Assembly (NCBI GenBank): GCA_032209605.1
Contig: JASFXZ010000003.1
Location: 5,458,807 to 5,522,806, forward strand
Length of the DNA stretch: 64,000 nucleotides
Source of the DNA: Mactromeris polynyma
Lineage: Eukaryota > Mollusca > Bivalvia > Venerida > Mactridae
Direction: 5' to 3'
A program made the translations under genes and the position numbers. Positions 1 through 11,477 of this stretch are shown here, piece after piece. A model generated the notes under the pieces. That model was not told where the DNA came from. It did not search any database and was given only the letters and a program-made list of their open reading frames with translations. Numbering within the stretch: the stretch's first letter is position 1; each line of letters starts with the position of its first letter.

Positions 1-12
1 GGGTATTCTTAC

Positions 13-3000
13 CTGCTCCTTTCATAGCCATACGGATAACTTCGGAGTCTTTCTCGGCTGAAAAGTTCTGAGCAGGGCGCACTACTGGGCGTGGCATACC
101 TGCGGTACCATGAATACCCATCTGTTGAAACTGAGAATTTAAACCCTGAAAAATGAAAAACAATAAAATACAGTAAAATCTATTATTTTTGGAAGCCAAA
201 ATTTCACGAATTCAGTTTATTATTTTTTATTATTCAGTTGTTACATGAAGTTAAATGTTAATGTGTTCTTCTTTCCGTTTTGTGATAAATTAACACAACT
301 TAAAATGTTAAATATTTAGCAAGCATTTATTTTCATGTAAATAATGATCTCACAAAAGTATTTGAAATTGATCCCTCATGAAAATGTTATTAATATCTAT
401 TAAATGCAATACTCGGGTCATGTTTTAATAATTTTAACAGTGATTTTGAACACTATGTATCTTTAAAGACTGCCTTGTTAACTCTGTCATATACTTCCAA
501 TGTCATTTGTCTTCCACCCCAGACTGATGGTGTTGTCAGGTGCATGAGGACGAACAAGTTTGTAACTTCTGCCCATATGGGATTGCAGACATTCATTGAC
601 AAATTAAAATTGTATTGCAACCTTGGCATAATAATGACAGTACCTGTTGACCTGGTGCACCAGGCTGACCTCCTGGGGGCGGAGCATACCCTGGCTGACC
701 TCCTGGGGGCGGAGCATACCCTGGCTGACCTCCTGGGGGCGGTGCATACCCTGGCTGACCTCCTGGGGGTGGTGCATACCCTGGCTGACCTCCTGGAGCC
801 GGAGCATACCCTGGCTGTCCTCCTGGAGGTGGAGCATACCCTGGCTGACCGCCTGGGGGTGGAGCATACCCTGGCTGACCTCCAGGAGCCGGAGCATACC
901 CTGGCTGTCCTCCTGGAGGCGGAGCATACCCTGGCTGACCTCCTGGGGGTGGAGCATACCCTGGCTGCCCTCCTGGGGGCGGAGCATACCCTGGCTGACC
1001 TCCAATGGCAGGTGCTGCTGGTTGAGTAAAATCATACTGTCCTGCAGTGATACCAGATGATGGCTGGGCTGCAGAGCAAAAACATACCAAACATTTAGAC
1101 ATTATACACGTATTGATTTCTCTTAGTATGCAAGCCATTTAATTTCTTTTTATAACTTACTGCAAACACTAACAAGTACAAATTATGGCGCATAAAGGTT
1201 TTGAATTGTATGTAAGTTTTGTATTGAGATATCGAATGTTTATAGATCTTATATTGATGCATACGGAAAATACCATGTCTGGTTAACATCCAGTTTGACT
1301 TTTCACTAATGTAATATACCAACATAACACAAGGAAACTATGTTAAGTGCCAAAAGTTGTGTAATAACTATATTTCGAAGGTTGGAAGCCAAAATAGTCT
1401 ATCTGAATATAAATAATGAATCAGACAGACTGGTTTCATTTGCACCCCTCATTTACTGAACATCTTTTTACTGGATCAATTCACTGCATGTAGTTGACAT
1501 AGGGCGGTTAATGATATGAATGTGAACCACAGAAAAAGGCAGATTTTACAAACAGTACCTTTGTTGATCAATCAAAATAAGCAAGAACATGGTCCTATTG
1601 TATCAATAACCACACTGTTCTTTCTAGACAGAGTACCATACCTTTTGTCTCACAACATCCACAGCTTAGTTGATGCTGTCATAAAATTTTGTTGCACGTT
1701 TATAGGATCTTATTCATGTAGTTGTATAACAAAAAAACAAGGTATCATTGAAAAGCTAGATGGCGTATTGATATGTATATGATAGATGTAAATAGTTTCT
1801 GCACAGGTTCAAACCACTGGAGATTATCACAAGTTCTTTCCCTTTATCCCATCTAGAGTTCGCTCCCTTTCCCCTTTCTATTGAATATGTTTAAGGGAAA
1901 GAAATCGTGACAAACTCCTGTTGTTTTCCGCTCTTATGAAATGTAAGATCTAGTATCAGTTTGTATGATGAATCTATTGAACTATAATCAAGAAATTACA
2001 CGGACAGTTAAATCTGTACAGAGACTCGGATACCCAATGAATCCAACACCAGCATCCTTGCTAAGTGTGCCGATAGTTATGCAATTTAACAATCGTTAAT
2101 TTTTCTGTATAGTGAAACTTATTCATTCAATTTGAAGTTCTGTAAAACCAAACATTGGTAATTGAGACAATTCCTTGAGATTATTTCCCTAAATATTGGT
2201 AGATGATTTTCCAAAACAGTGTTCATAGCATACAGTTGTGAAAGCAGGAATGACCAATCAAATCCAGGAGACCAAAACGGGGAGAGGTCATGTTGTATAG
2301 AGATATTCTGCATCAAATTCGTTTATTCCTGAGGGTATAAAATGATTCATTCCATTCCATTAAAAGACTATTTTATCCATCTGAGATATTGATTATGGGA
2401 CAAACAATACAACATCGAGCATACAATTGTGAATTTATTATAGCTAGTAACATACATTAAAAATTATAATATAAAAATGAGAAAAACAAGACCAACTAAC
2501 AGAATGATATCACAGATATGATACCTAATAACCAGTAAGTAAATTAATATTATTTTTCCTAAAATTCTCTTCATTATCACTAAATATTTCTATAAGACAA
2601 AGTAATATAATCACATTTCATACGTCTGCGAATATATTTTTTACTTTACGTCAGTTCTGTTTTACGTGTTCATATTGAAATAAGTCATAGCGCCAATAAT
2701 TGACAAAATAAAGTACAGTCGGACATCGTTCATTCAAATTCATCGGGACTGAAAATTTATTTCGAATAATACATGGTTTCGAACAGTCCGTTTCAATTTG
2801 ACTTGCGTAAGAAGATACATCAGGACCTGATATTAATTTCAGATGATACCGAGTATTCGGATAAAAGATTGTCGAATAAACGAGGTCCGACTGTATGAAG
2901 CAACATCGTTTTTGTATATTTTTTCAAAATTTTCATGAAGATTGAGTAAGGTCCTGTGGTCTTGTTTATCAGGTCTTGACTAAATTGAAAATAGCAAGCA

Positions 3001-6000
3001 GCAAATATAATGCGCTTGAAAATGTCAAATCGTAGAAAATTTTCACAGAAGGAAAGGGTATACCCGTACCACAAATGATGCTATATTATGCAAGAAAGAT
3101 AAAATACCCTAAAACAGACGTAGGCTGGGGGTGATTATGTTTTATTCATCAAATTTAATATATTTTATTCGGGATTTTTTTGCAGGAAACATTCATTTTG
3201 CCAAGGAAGTTTCAAAGCAACAATAAAAAACAAATTAATCATGAAGAATTGAACACAGTGAATACCAACATATCCAGTATTAAAAAAGAACTAACATACA
3301 AGAAAACAATGAAAAAGGGAGAAAAAATGTTGAATTAGCACTATGAGTACATAAATATACAACATAGAATCTACTTGCATACAGCATCTACATATTGCAT
3401 GTTTTTTCATAGCAAGAGAATTTATAATATCAGCGATATGCGACAACTAACATAACTAATCATTCATAACAAATGTAATATTTACACATGTTATATATGA
3501 TACCAATTATGTATACAGCTTTAACCATATCACAGAAGTAGAAAAGAAGATTTACAACTATCCAAAATATATTACTGTAATATTGTTTACTCTAAGCTTG
3601 CCTTACCAGTCATTCAAAGTCATACAATGATATGCAAATTTATTATTGAAATTGGTTATTACAAATAACAAGAGAAAATGTGTTGGTACAATCTAACGAA
3701 GATATTCTTATACAGACCTATCTACAGCAGTTCTATGGAGAATCTGACAAACTTATACACCCTATGTTCAACACTGTAATACTGTATAAGTGAACATACT
3801 CGCAAGTCAAAAGGATTGCGAATTAGTGATACAAGACATTTCCCCAGTTAAAGTGTTCGCAAATCAAACGAAAGAGTAATGTTATGTTTAAATGTGTTGT
3901 TAGTAAATACATGTATATATTTCCATGAAAACAGAAATTTACCCTAGCTGATATTTTCGCCAATTTCCTGGATTTGTGAAATTTGTAAACATTTTAAAGT
4001 CACAAACTTTATCACTTATACAGTATGTTTCAATAATGTTGAATAACTCTCCCACAAATATGAATAAGCATGCACTTAGCATCTATCACCATAGCAACAT
4101 ATACATACATATACATGTAATACATGTACAAATTAATCAGAAAATGGATCCAGTCAAGTTTCATACATTTTCTTATATTGAATTGAGCATAGAGGAACAC
4201 ACATGAACAAGAACTACCCGAACATGGCACATTCGAAATATCTCACCAAAACTTGCCTACTATCAATAAAACAACAAATTACTTTCAGAGAAAAGTTTCC
4301 TACAAATACCGGTATATGATTGGCAGTCATACAGTACAGGTATGTTGATATTAGCTGCGGTACCACAAAAAAATCATACATAAATTGGCACTTATTATGA
4401 CACAATCAGGGTACATGTACTATATCACCCAATAAACCCATTTGAAAATGATCACAGAATTATGCATACCAAATCTACATTCATTCATTATCCGATAGCT
4501 GGAAATCATTGCTATTGAATTTAATTATAAAAAATATGTCAAAAAATGAACTACATTAATCAATGAAATTTGCAATACTAGTAACAAACAAATGTTTACA
4601 AAATGTATAAACAACACTCCTAAAGGGATATATTATCTAAAAGCAGCGAGAGTTTAATCTTCTAGCAGTATATGAGGCACTGGTTGTCTGTATAGACTTG
4701 TAATAGAGAATGTACGATACAACTCAATATGGCCTTGGATTGGGATAGTCTGAAAATAAATTGAAATAAAAATATTAAAACCATGCGAATTAACTTCAAT
4801 ATAATTGAGCGCAGCTGTTTGAACTTCAACCTCTTCTTTAAGTGACGTCATTTCCAGAAAACGTCACATGTGACATCACCATGTACTGACAGTAAGCACT
4901 AATGCCCCATATGGCAATATGAAAACAAAGTGACTATATGGAGTAAATAATTGTTTCCTGTATGCAACTAGTTAGATCACATGTTGCGTTTTCTTGAAAT
5001 GACGTCACTTACAGAAGAGATTGTAAATTCCATAGCAGCGCTCATATAGATATTTAATGTATGTTTTTGATGTTATTGTAAGTATATTTACTGGAACGAA
5101 ATATACACCAAAACGCATCTCTGACGATCTAGATAGAAAACAATTTCCGGGGGACCATGCCCCGGACCCCCCTTAAACTAGGCCTACGCATCTATTTCAG
5201 CTAAGCTACGCCCCTGGCTAAGTAATAAAGTTCTCTTATCAAAATAATAATTTTATACAACCATACTGCCAATCAAATGGTTAACAGAACTGTATTACAG
5301 AACTTGAAACATAAGTAGAAATTATAACAGAAAATGAAAGACAATAGCATAAAGAAATTTAGGAATATTAAGTTTATGTCCACAATAGTCTGGATATCAA
5401 CATGGAGATTATACAGGCAACCAGTGAATGAGGAAAACTTGATGAATAAAGTCAAAGCTGTAGCACTATTACATAGAAGCAAAATAAATGATGTATGAGG
5501 AAACTGCAAGCAACACAATAATGGGGATACTTTTCAGGGACAATAACTCTGTATTCAAGTAATCAGGACCACCGAGTTATACAAAATGTACCAATAAATG
5601 AGTGACGCTTATAAACTATGACTATATATATTTATAATTCAAAAAATGTTATAATACATGGTATGTTATGATTCCTGACTAATTCATTTTTTTCAAGAGG
5701 GAACAGAAGCCACAGCATTGATTTGAAAAAAGCAAAACATTTCAGTGATAAATTTTTAATATTGTTATCAACAGATAAAAGCCAGCAAATATTGACATAG
5801 GAAACAGGGGCCTCCACATTAGCGAGTCGACACTCAAGTACTTTGAATACATTAAATCGCCATAGCAAATGTATGTCCACAGAATGGTATCATTACCTAC
5901 AACTGCTTACATCTTCAATATCCATAAAGGAAACCAAACCAGAGATATGGAAAAACACTCAATGTGTTCAACATTGATGTTAATGGCCAATTAACTCATT

Positions 6001-9000
6001 GCAGCAACCCAATAAATTTGTTCATGAGGTTTCAAAAAATAAATCTGTACCACATTTGGCCAGAGACACAAAGAGGCATTCTAAAGTAATGTACGATTTT
6101 TCATTTTAATTTATGATCCATTTTCTGAATACAACACAAAATAAATACATCTAAGTTTCTGCAAGCTTTAGTAAATCTGTTAGTCATTTATGGTTAATAT
6201 GTGTCAAAACTGTTTAATAATGTTAATTTAAAATTAAACTAGTGAACAATTTAGAAAGCGATAAAAGTTCAAGCAGCACACAATCACAGATCATTCACAA
6301 ACATCCTCTGTAACCAGGCTATTCATAACATATATGATACCCTGGGGCAAACTGACAAAAAATCTCGTCCTCATGAATAATTAATGAGGTGAAATCCAGC
6401 CGCTTGATTGGACGCATGACACACACTGCATGTGATACGGAATTGCTAAGGAGTTACGGATGAAATCACGGTCCTGAGTGATAGCACTTCACAAAGGAGA
6501 CTCCTACTTTTGTTAACGCCTATTTCATTGGTCGAAAAATGCTAATGAATATTCATGCATTACGAAATTTTGCAAGCCAATTTGCCCAGGGTATCATATA
6601 TGTTATGAATAGCCTGGGTATCGAGGATGGTTCACAGCATCAGAGAGATGATCCTAAAGGCCATTTGTATGGTAAAATTAAACAGCAACTCAATAAAAGC
6701 TTAAATGTAGCATGCGATATTCAACTAGATTTATTCACTATGCGTCAATAACACGACAAAAAGATACTAAGCTGAAGCAAATAAAATTTAAAGAGAAAAA
6801 GCTTTCTGTATAAGAATGAAAGCAGGCAAAGTATAAAATTGAATGTCAAAAGCATTTTAGTCCAAATAAGTTCAAGCCATGTGTTAAATTGCGGTATAAA
6901 GCATCTGTTTTTGTTTGTAATGTATACTTATTTAAATTCTGCTTCATGTGATTATTACATGAGTGTGGTATGACATGAATAAACAATGAGACTACACTGA
7001 GGCATGCATAGCTCTACGTACACTACAGAGCTACAGTATAGATCATGCATCTATGATATAATCCATAATATTCAGTACTTACTTCCAGGATATGACCCTC
7101 CGGGGTATCCTTGTGGGGGTGGGGCAGCGCCTCCAGGGGCCATAAATCCTGTAATAGATTCAAACATTACATCCTGGGGAACAATGAAGTGGCATGACAT
7201 TTTATTCCTTTCTCTGACGACTATTTGGTAAGAATCAAACCACCTCAATTGCATTTGATTTGACAAAAGACTCTCTGATAATTTGATATTGCTGTGCTTC
7301 TAAACCGAAAATAGCTGATTGTAGACATCAAAACGAAAGTAGACATTTTGACAAAAAGGAGAGGAATTTCTAATTCATCATTTTGATTATGAACAAAGGA
7401 ATGACATTATAGATGTCTCTGGCTCATCTGAACCTTAAATGATTGAATTGGCTTCATCAAGTATTGTTGTTATATTGGCTAAACCATCTCTAATAAGAAC
7501 CATTGTAAAGTATAACAGATAGAAAATATCTTTTTTTTAAACATATTATTATCAGACAAAACTTGTAAAATAGCCCGATTATTATTTATTTTATGATGTA
7601 TAAACATCTTTCTTTGACAAAAATAGATCACTACATTATGAGTTCAGTCTTTGTTAATGCATGTTTATTGATGTTTTTACTATAGGGAATATATTTTTCA
7701 TGTTTTTTTAGGTAAACCAATTAATAAAAAATGAGCATAATATGACTCTAAGTTTCATTACATCAATTACATCTTTTTTGTCAGAAGTTATCACATGCAC
7801 TTATTAATGCCTAGAGTTCCTTAGTGACAGCAAAGAGTCTTTGAAGAAAGTAAGGAGTTAAAATCTATTTCAAATTCTGTCAAATTCAGAAAAAAAACCT
7901 TTCTTGATTTTAAAAAGACTGGTGAAGAATTGTTTAGTTATATCTACACAGATTTTGACAACGGACCATATACACACCTCCTACACCTGGATATCCGGCT
8001 TGTGGTACTTGACCCCCGGGGTATGCTTGGTGGGGTGGTTGTGGATATCCTGGGGCCTGACCAGGGTACATCTGTCCAGGGCCAGGAGCATACCCTGCAG
8101 GGGGTGGAGCTACTCCAGTAGCATAACCACCTGCAGGAGCTGGATAGCCGTGCTGCTGTGGGTATCCAGGCTGACCTGGGTATCCTCCATGTGGGGCTCC
8201 ATGAGGGGCTCCATGAGGGACGCCATGTCCACCTGGATACATTCCCTACAATATAAATGCATACAGTAAAACCTCAGTTAAAGGCCACGTATATAAAAAA
8301 AAACTCAAAATTAAAAACACAATTTTTCTTTTTCACTTTTTTGCTCTTTACTCTACTTTGATATTAAGACCATCTCAATAAGAAGACCAGTTAAGAGTCC
8401 CAATGGTGCATATAGATATAACTGTTGTTTGGATTACTTTGCTATCCAAACAGAACCGCAGGTTTATCTCTGTCAAGCTTACGAACATTTCAATACACCT
8501 ATTTTGAAATGTAATGGTCCATGTAATATATTAATACGTTCACGGTTAATGAAACTGTGCAATATGTAGTTATGAAATCAATAAATTAAACATGTTCACT
8601 TATGTGATAGCGGTACTGTAAATTGAGCGCTCATGGTAATGAGTACTACTCGTTATTGGAGCTACAAAAATCAAACTATTTACTACCTGTATTAGCATTT
8701 GTGGACATTTTGTTTACACAGGTCAGAACATAAAAGTGTACTTACTGGAACTGAGCCAGGTGGAATCTTTCCCTGAAATATGAAGAAACTCAATTAGTGA
8801 AAAAGATTTCATTTACTAATAACAACAGCAAAATCACAACTTTGTTAAAACTGAGTGGTCAGTACCTGTCAATGCCCCCCCCCCCCCCCCCATCAGCTTC
8901 ATTTCTAGTGTGTAGGTCATGGATTGATCCCTGGCTTCATTTCATTATACCGAAGATAGATGTGAAAAATTGTACCAGTAGATCCCTAGTAGTACCAGGA

Positions 9001-10027
9001 AAAATTAGGCTTATGGAAGTACCTATTCAGGGATGTCACTAATTCTTGAAGTAGCAGAAAAATCAACGAAAGTAGGCCGGAGTCTGTGGATACTCTCCTT
9101 AATTATGATCATTTATACAAGAAAAGTAGCCGGGTGATGAAGCTTAAGTTACTGGGTAATTTTACCAGCTTCCAGCTCTTATTGACACCCCTGGTATTGG
9201 TGAATACATTGTTGGTTGCTTAAAGCTTTGTAACTCTTATTACTTGTTGATCATATGCAACATTAAATAAAGCTTCTTTATCTCATTGTAATCATCCTTT
9301 ATCAAACTATATTTATCTTTATGGGGATGAACAGAGAAAACCACAAGTTATAACTTTTTGATAAGATTATTTCAAAAGCAAATCATAAATAACATTTGAA
9401 TGTGCCATATTCCATTATTTGTGAAGTGTAGGTACACACCATATCAATGACTTGATTATATCTGATGAGTAAAATCAGTTTCCATGTAATCATTAATACA
9501 TTGAGTAGTCACAATCATGCTGTAATTAATTCAAATACATTTAAACCTCACTTAAAGAAAACTCAATAATAAAACCACCTCAAAATTAAGAAAACAATTT
9601 TCAAGTCCATTCTCCCTATTTTGCTCTTTATTCAACCTAAATATTAAGACCACCTTAATAATAAGACCACCCCAATAATAAGACCACCTCAATAGTAAGA
9701 CCACCTCAATAATAAGCCCACATCAATAATAAGACCACCTCAATAATAAGACCACCTCAATAATAAGACCACCTCGATAATAAGCCCACCTCAATAATAA
9801 GACCACCTCAATAATAAGACCACCTCAATAATAAGACCAGTTTAAAGGGTCTCAAGGGTGGTTGTAATATTGAGGTCTTACCTTTTTCATTTGTTTCCTC
9901 AGTTTCTTCATACGTTTTCTTTCATGTTTTGGTAAATGTTTGTATTCAGCGTCCGAGCTATCGGAGCTGGAGCTCGACGATGACGAACTTTTGTGTCCAT
10001 GCTTCTTGTGCTTTCCCATAATTCAAC
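13..10027 (-). CDS. Annexin (A7/A11-like), N-terminal half, six coding exons, gene continues past position 1
   Basis: Coding exons on the minus strand: 10019-9882 (46 codons), 8772-8746, 8245-7978, 7148-7083, 1068-644 and 145-13. Every border has AG/GT consensus and the phases agree (0,0,1,1,0, ending in phase 1). An acceptor at 10028 starts this exon 8 nt before the ATG, so a noncoding first exon should lie further right. The 352 or so residues read: a Lys/His/Ser-rich head ([10 protein letters not shown], eight serines, then a [16 protein letters not shown] basic stretch), a Gly/Pro/Tyr-rich region, eleven [14 protein letters not shown] decamers, and finally [18 protein letters not shown]. 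That last string is the start of annexin repeat I, just before the conserved GTDE loop. Annexins bind acidic phospholipids in a calcium-dependent way; in A7 and A11 the Pro/Gly/Tyr-rich tail drives self-association. The calcium-binding core is outside the window. The charged head is unlike the vertebrate A7/A11 start. The family call is firm, the A7/A11 subtype is inferred from the tail. Confidence 0.87.
644..1068 (-). repeat. 30-bp in-frame tandem repeat in annexin exon 5
   Basis: Eleven consecutive 30-bp units (about 665-1010) encode [10 protein letters not shown], with PAP in place of PPP in two units. The repeat stays in frame and is flanked by non-repetitive coding sequence ([17 protein letters not shown] before, GAPGQQ after). 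The six-frame translation is open in several frames because the unit length is a multiple of three; only the minus-strand frame joining the other annexin exons is meaningful. Copy number is likely to vary between alleles. Confidence 0.9.
2716..2893 (-). mobile_element. pogo/Tigger-like MITE, TIR CAGTCGGACCTCG, TA target site
   Basis: A 178-bp element bounded by TA dinucleotides with inverted ends (CAGTCGGACATCGTTCATTC on the left; the right end reads inward as CAGTCGGACCTCGTTTATTC). A second copy in opposite orientation lies at 30072-30241 and matches over most of its length. TIR type and TA duplication fit the Tc1/mariner-pogo superfamily. It has no coding capacity. Confidence 0.8.
4802..5049. 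mobile_element. MITE with CRE octamers in its inverted repeats
   Basis: Long inverted repeats: the left arm runs GAGCGCAGCTG..CTTCTTTAAGTGACGTCATTT and the right arm, read inward, GAGCGCTGCTA..CTTCTGTAAGTGACGTCATTT. Both arms hold a full TGACGTCA palindrome. The inside is partly palindromic too (GCCCCATATGG..CCATATGG-type). A near full-length relative is at about 61144-61350, an internally deleted one at 34891-34960 and a decayed one near 25857-25976. Confidence 0.75.
5140..5222. repeat. Short C-rich dispersed repeat remnant
   Basis: A GC-rich island (GGGGGACCATGCCCCGGACC, then a CTACGCCCCTGGC-like end) in AT-rich DNA. It resembles part of the element at 13355-13508. Probably a decayed MITE. 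Confidence 0.4.
6314..6617. mobile_element. Foldback MITE with ~38-bp near-perfect inverted repeats
   Basis: The left end CCAGGCTATTCATAACATAT continues through GATACCCTGGG and CAAA. The right end at 6580-6617 is its reverse complement with one indel. Inner sequences (ATGAATAATTAATGAGG and ATGCTAATGAATATTCATGC) also pair imperfectly, so most of the 304 bp could fold back. No coding capacity and no obvious target-site duplication. Confidence 0.75.
8264..8408 (+). mobile_element. Truncated copy of the CAGTAAAACCTCA MITE family
   Basis: The left end TACAGTAAAACCTCAGTTAA and an inner part (GCTCTTTACTCTAC, AAGACCATCTCAATAAGAAG, ACCAGTTAAGAGTCCCAATG) match the complete copy at 34287-34465; the right TIR is missing. 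It lies in the annexin intron, 19 bp from the acceptor of the exon that ends at 8245. Confidence 0.75.
9028..9193. mobile_element. hAT-like MITE, TIR CAGGGRTGTCA
   Basis: The left end CAGGGATGTCACTAA pairs with the right end, which read inward is CAGGGGTGTCAATAA. The 166-bp interval lies in the annexin intron between exons 1 and 2. The CAGGG..TGTCA terminus is typical of hAT-derived elements. I could not see a convincing 8-bp target duplication. Confidence 0.6.
9541..9882 (+). mobile_element. CAGTAAAACCTCA-family MITE with internal 17-bp expansion, abutting annexin exon 1
   Basis: The left part (TTTAAACCTCACTTAAAGA, AAGTCCATTCTCC, GCTCTTTATTCAACC) and right part (AAGACCAGTTTAAAGGG, then TATTGAGGTCTTACC) align with the two ends of the family. 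Between them, about 9640-9840, a 17-bp unit ACCTCAATAATAAGACC is repeated about twelve times. The right TIR runs up to the last base of annexin exon 1 (9882); on the minus strand it reads GTAAGACCTCAATATTAC, which is the intron's first bases. Confidence 0.75.
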
Positions 10028-10148
10028 CTGTTAAATAAAATATAAATGTAACGAAAACAATGATTGCCATTGAAGCATCAAACATTGATTAATCCATCAA
10101 TTTATTTTTCGTACTGGTAGTGCAGTAAACCTTCCTACAATATATGAG

Positions 10149-11137
10149 GTGGAGGGGAAGATATATTTCTTTGGGTTTGTATTGCTCACCTTCTCAACAT
10201 CAGTCCTCCCATCTAATGTAAAAATTGTGTACGAAAGCGTTCCGGTCTCCGTGTATGTGCCAAACCCTCTGCGCTGTTTCAGGTGTCAGAGGTTTGGCCA
10301 TCACGAGACCAAATGCACAAGTATTCCAGTTTGTGCAGTCTGTGCACATGAGGGGCCAGACCATGATTCAAAAATCTGTCACGAGAAACCCCTCTGTGCA
10401 AATTGCAAGGGTTCCCACCCTGTTTTTCAAAGCATTGCCAGTCTTGGAAAATTGAAAAAGACATTTTGGAAGTTAAATACAATCAGGGTATTTCTTTCGT
10501 AGAGGCAAGGAGGGTTGTACAGAACCGCCAGAGGGACCAGGCACAGGCTAGCAGTAGTGCTAGCTATGCCAACAAAGCTGTCCCTTTGGCGAACATCCCT
10601 CCTTGTCACTCTTGTAGTGAACTTATAAAAAATTTGGTAGAAAAGTATCCTCAGATTGCAGAGGACCTTAAAGGTCTGGGCCCCTCATCTGTACAGACAC
10701 AGAGACAGCCTGCCCCAATGGTTCCTCCACCTGCACCAAAAACATCCAATCAACCAAAAACACCTGTTATTCCAGAAAAGCCCAAATCCATTCCTCCAAA
10801 AACCAAATCACCAGCCCCTCCTACTACCAAGAAACCAAAACCCACTCCATCTAAGGCCACATTGCCTGCCCCTACTACTACCAAACCTAAGGTGAAATCT
10901 GCACCAGTAAACAAAAATAACAACAAACCCACTTCCCAACCTCCTAAAGAAAAACCTGCAGGTCACAAATCTTCACCACCATCACCCACACCAAAACCGT
11001 GTAAAAAAACATGTAAAACAAAAAATTATGAAACCCCCCTCAACAACAAGTTTGAATGTCTTAGTGACATGGAGGATGACAGTGATGGAATCTCTGTCTC
11101 AGGGGGTGAGAGCATGCTCTCTGATGAAGAAACTTAG
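10149..11137 (+). pseudogene. Non-LTR retrotransposon ORF1 fragment with three CCHC zinc knuckles, frameshifted
   Basis: The first frame (10149 to about 10421) carries PNPLRCFRCQRFGHHETKC (C-x2-C-x4-H-x4-C) followed by two more knuckle-like motifs (CAVCAHEG..HDSKIC and CANCKGSHP). The second frame, from about 10424, continues FSKHCQSW and then a long Lys/Pro/Thr-rich tail, ending in an acidic FECLSDMEDD-like C-terminus at 11137. The two frames join if one T is missing from the T run at 10423-10427. Three knuckles preceded by VYVPNPLRCFRCQRFGH is the signature of ORF1 (Gag-like RNA-binding) proteins of Jockey/I-type LINEs. The N-terminal part is missing, and no reverse transcriptase ORF2 follows: the next sequence is T-rich with AATAAA about 30 bp after the stop. 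A dead LINE fragment is the simplest reading. Confidence 0.8.
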
Positions 11138-11477
11138 TCTTTTATTTTATTTTTAACTTATTTTTAATAAAGCTGGACTGTATTCCATGAAATACGCCTT
11201 TCACAGTACATTTTTTCTTGTTGGCTGTGTTGACCTTCAACCAGTCCGCTAACTAGTTAACATTTACAAGTATATCACGTTACCTTTTCTAGTTTCACAT
11301 AATTTCACATTTCTTGCGCGCTAAATGACCAAAGCTGTCGATGCGCCATAAAACAACATGATAATAATTGGGTTTGTATTGGACACAGTTGGCATGAATT
11401 GTATTGTCCATATAAAACAGACCCCATTGGTATTGTCAATACTGCTCAGTTCATATAGTCCATGGTATGTTTGGACA

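Larger units (their letters stand above)
1069..7082. other. Annexin intron, 6.0 kb, with three MITE-like insertions
   Basis: The stretch between annexin exons 4 and 5 is AT-rich with no supported coding sequence. It carries a pogo-like MITE (2716-2893), a CRE-containing MITE (about 4802-5049) and a long foldback element (6314-6617). Short open frames here have no start context, splice partners or recognisable composition. Confidence 0.7.

Noticed and set aside
475..1060. Plus-strand and alternate minus-strand open frames over the 30-bp repeat
   Set aside because: Shadows of annexin exon 5; only one minus frame connects through splice sites with matching phases to the other annexin exons.
10403..11137. 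The Lys/Pro-rich frame as a stand-alone host gene
   Set aside because: It continues the zinc-knuckle frame after a one-base shift and matches the ORF1 layout of LINE elements; exaptation is kept only as an alternative in the findings.
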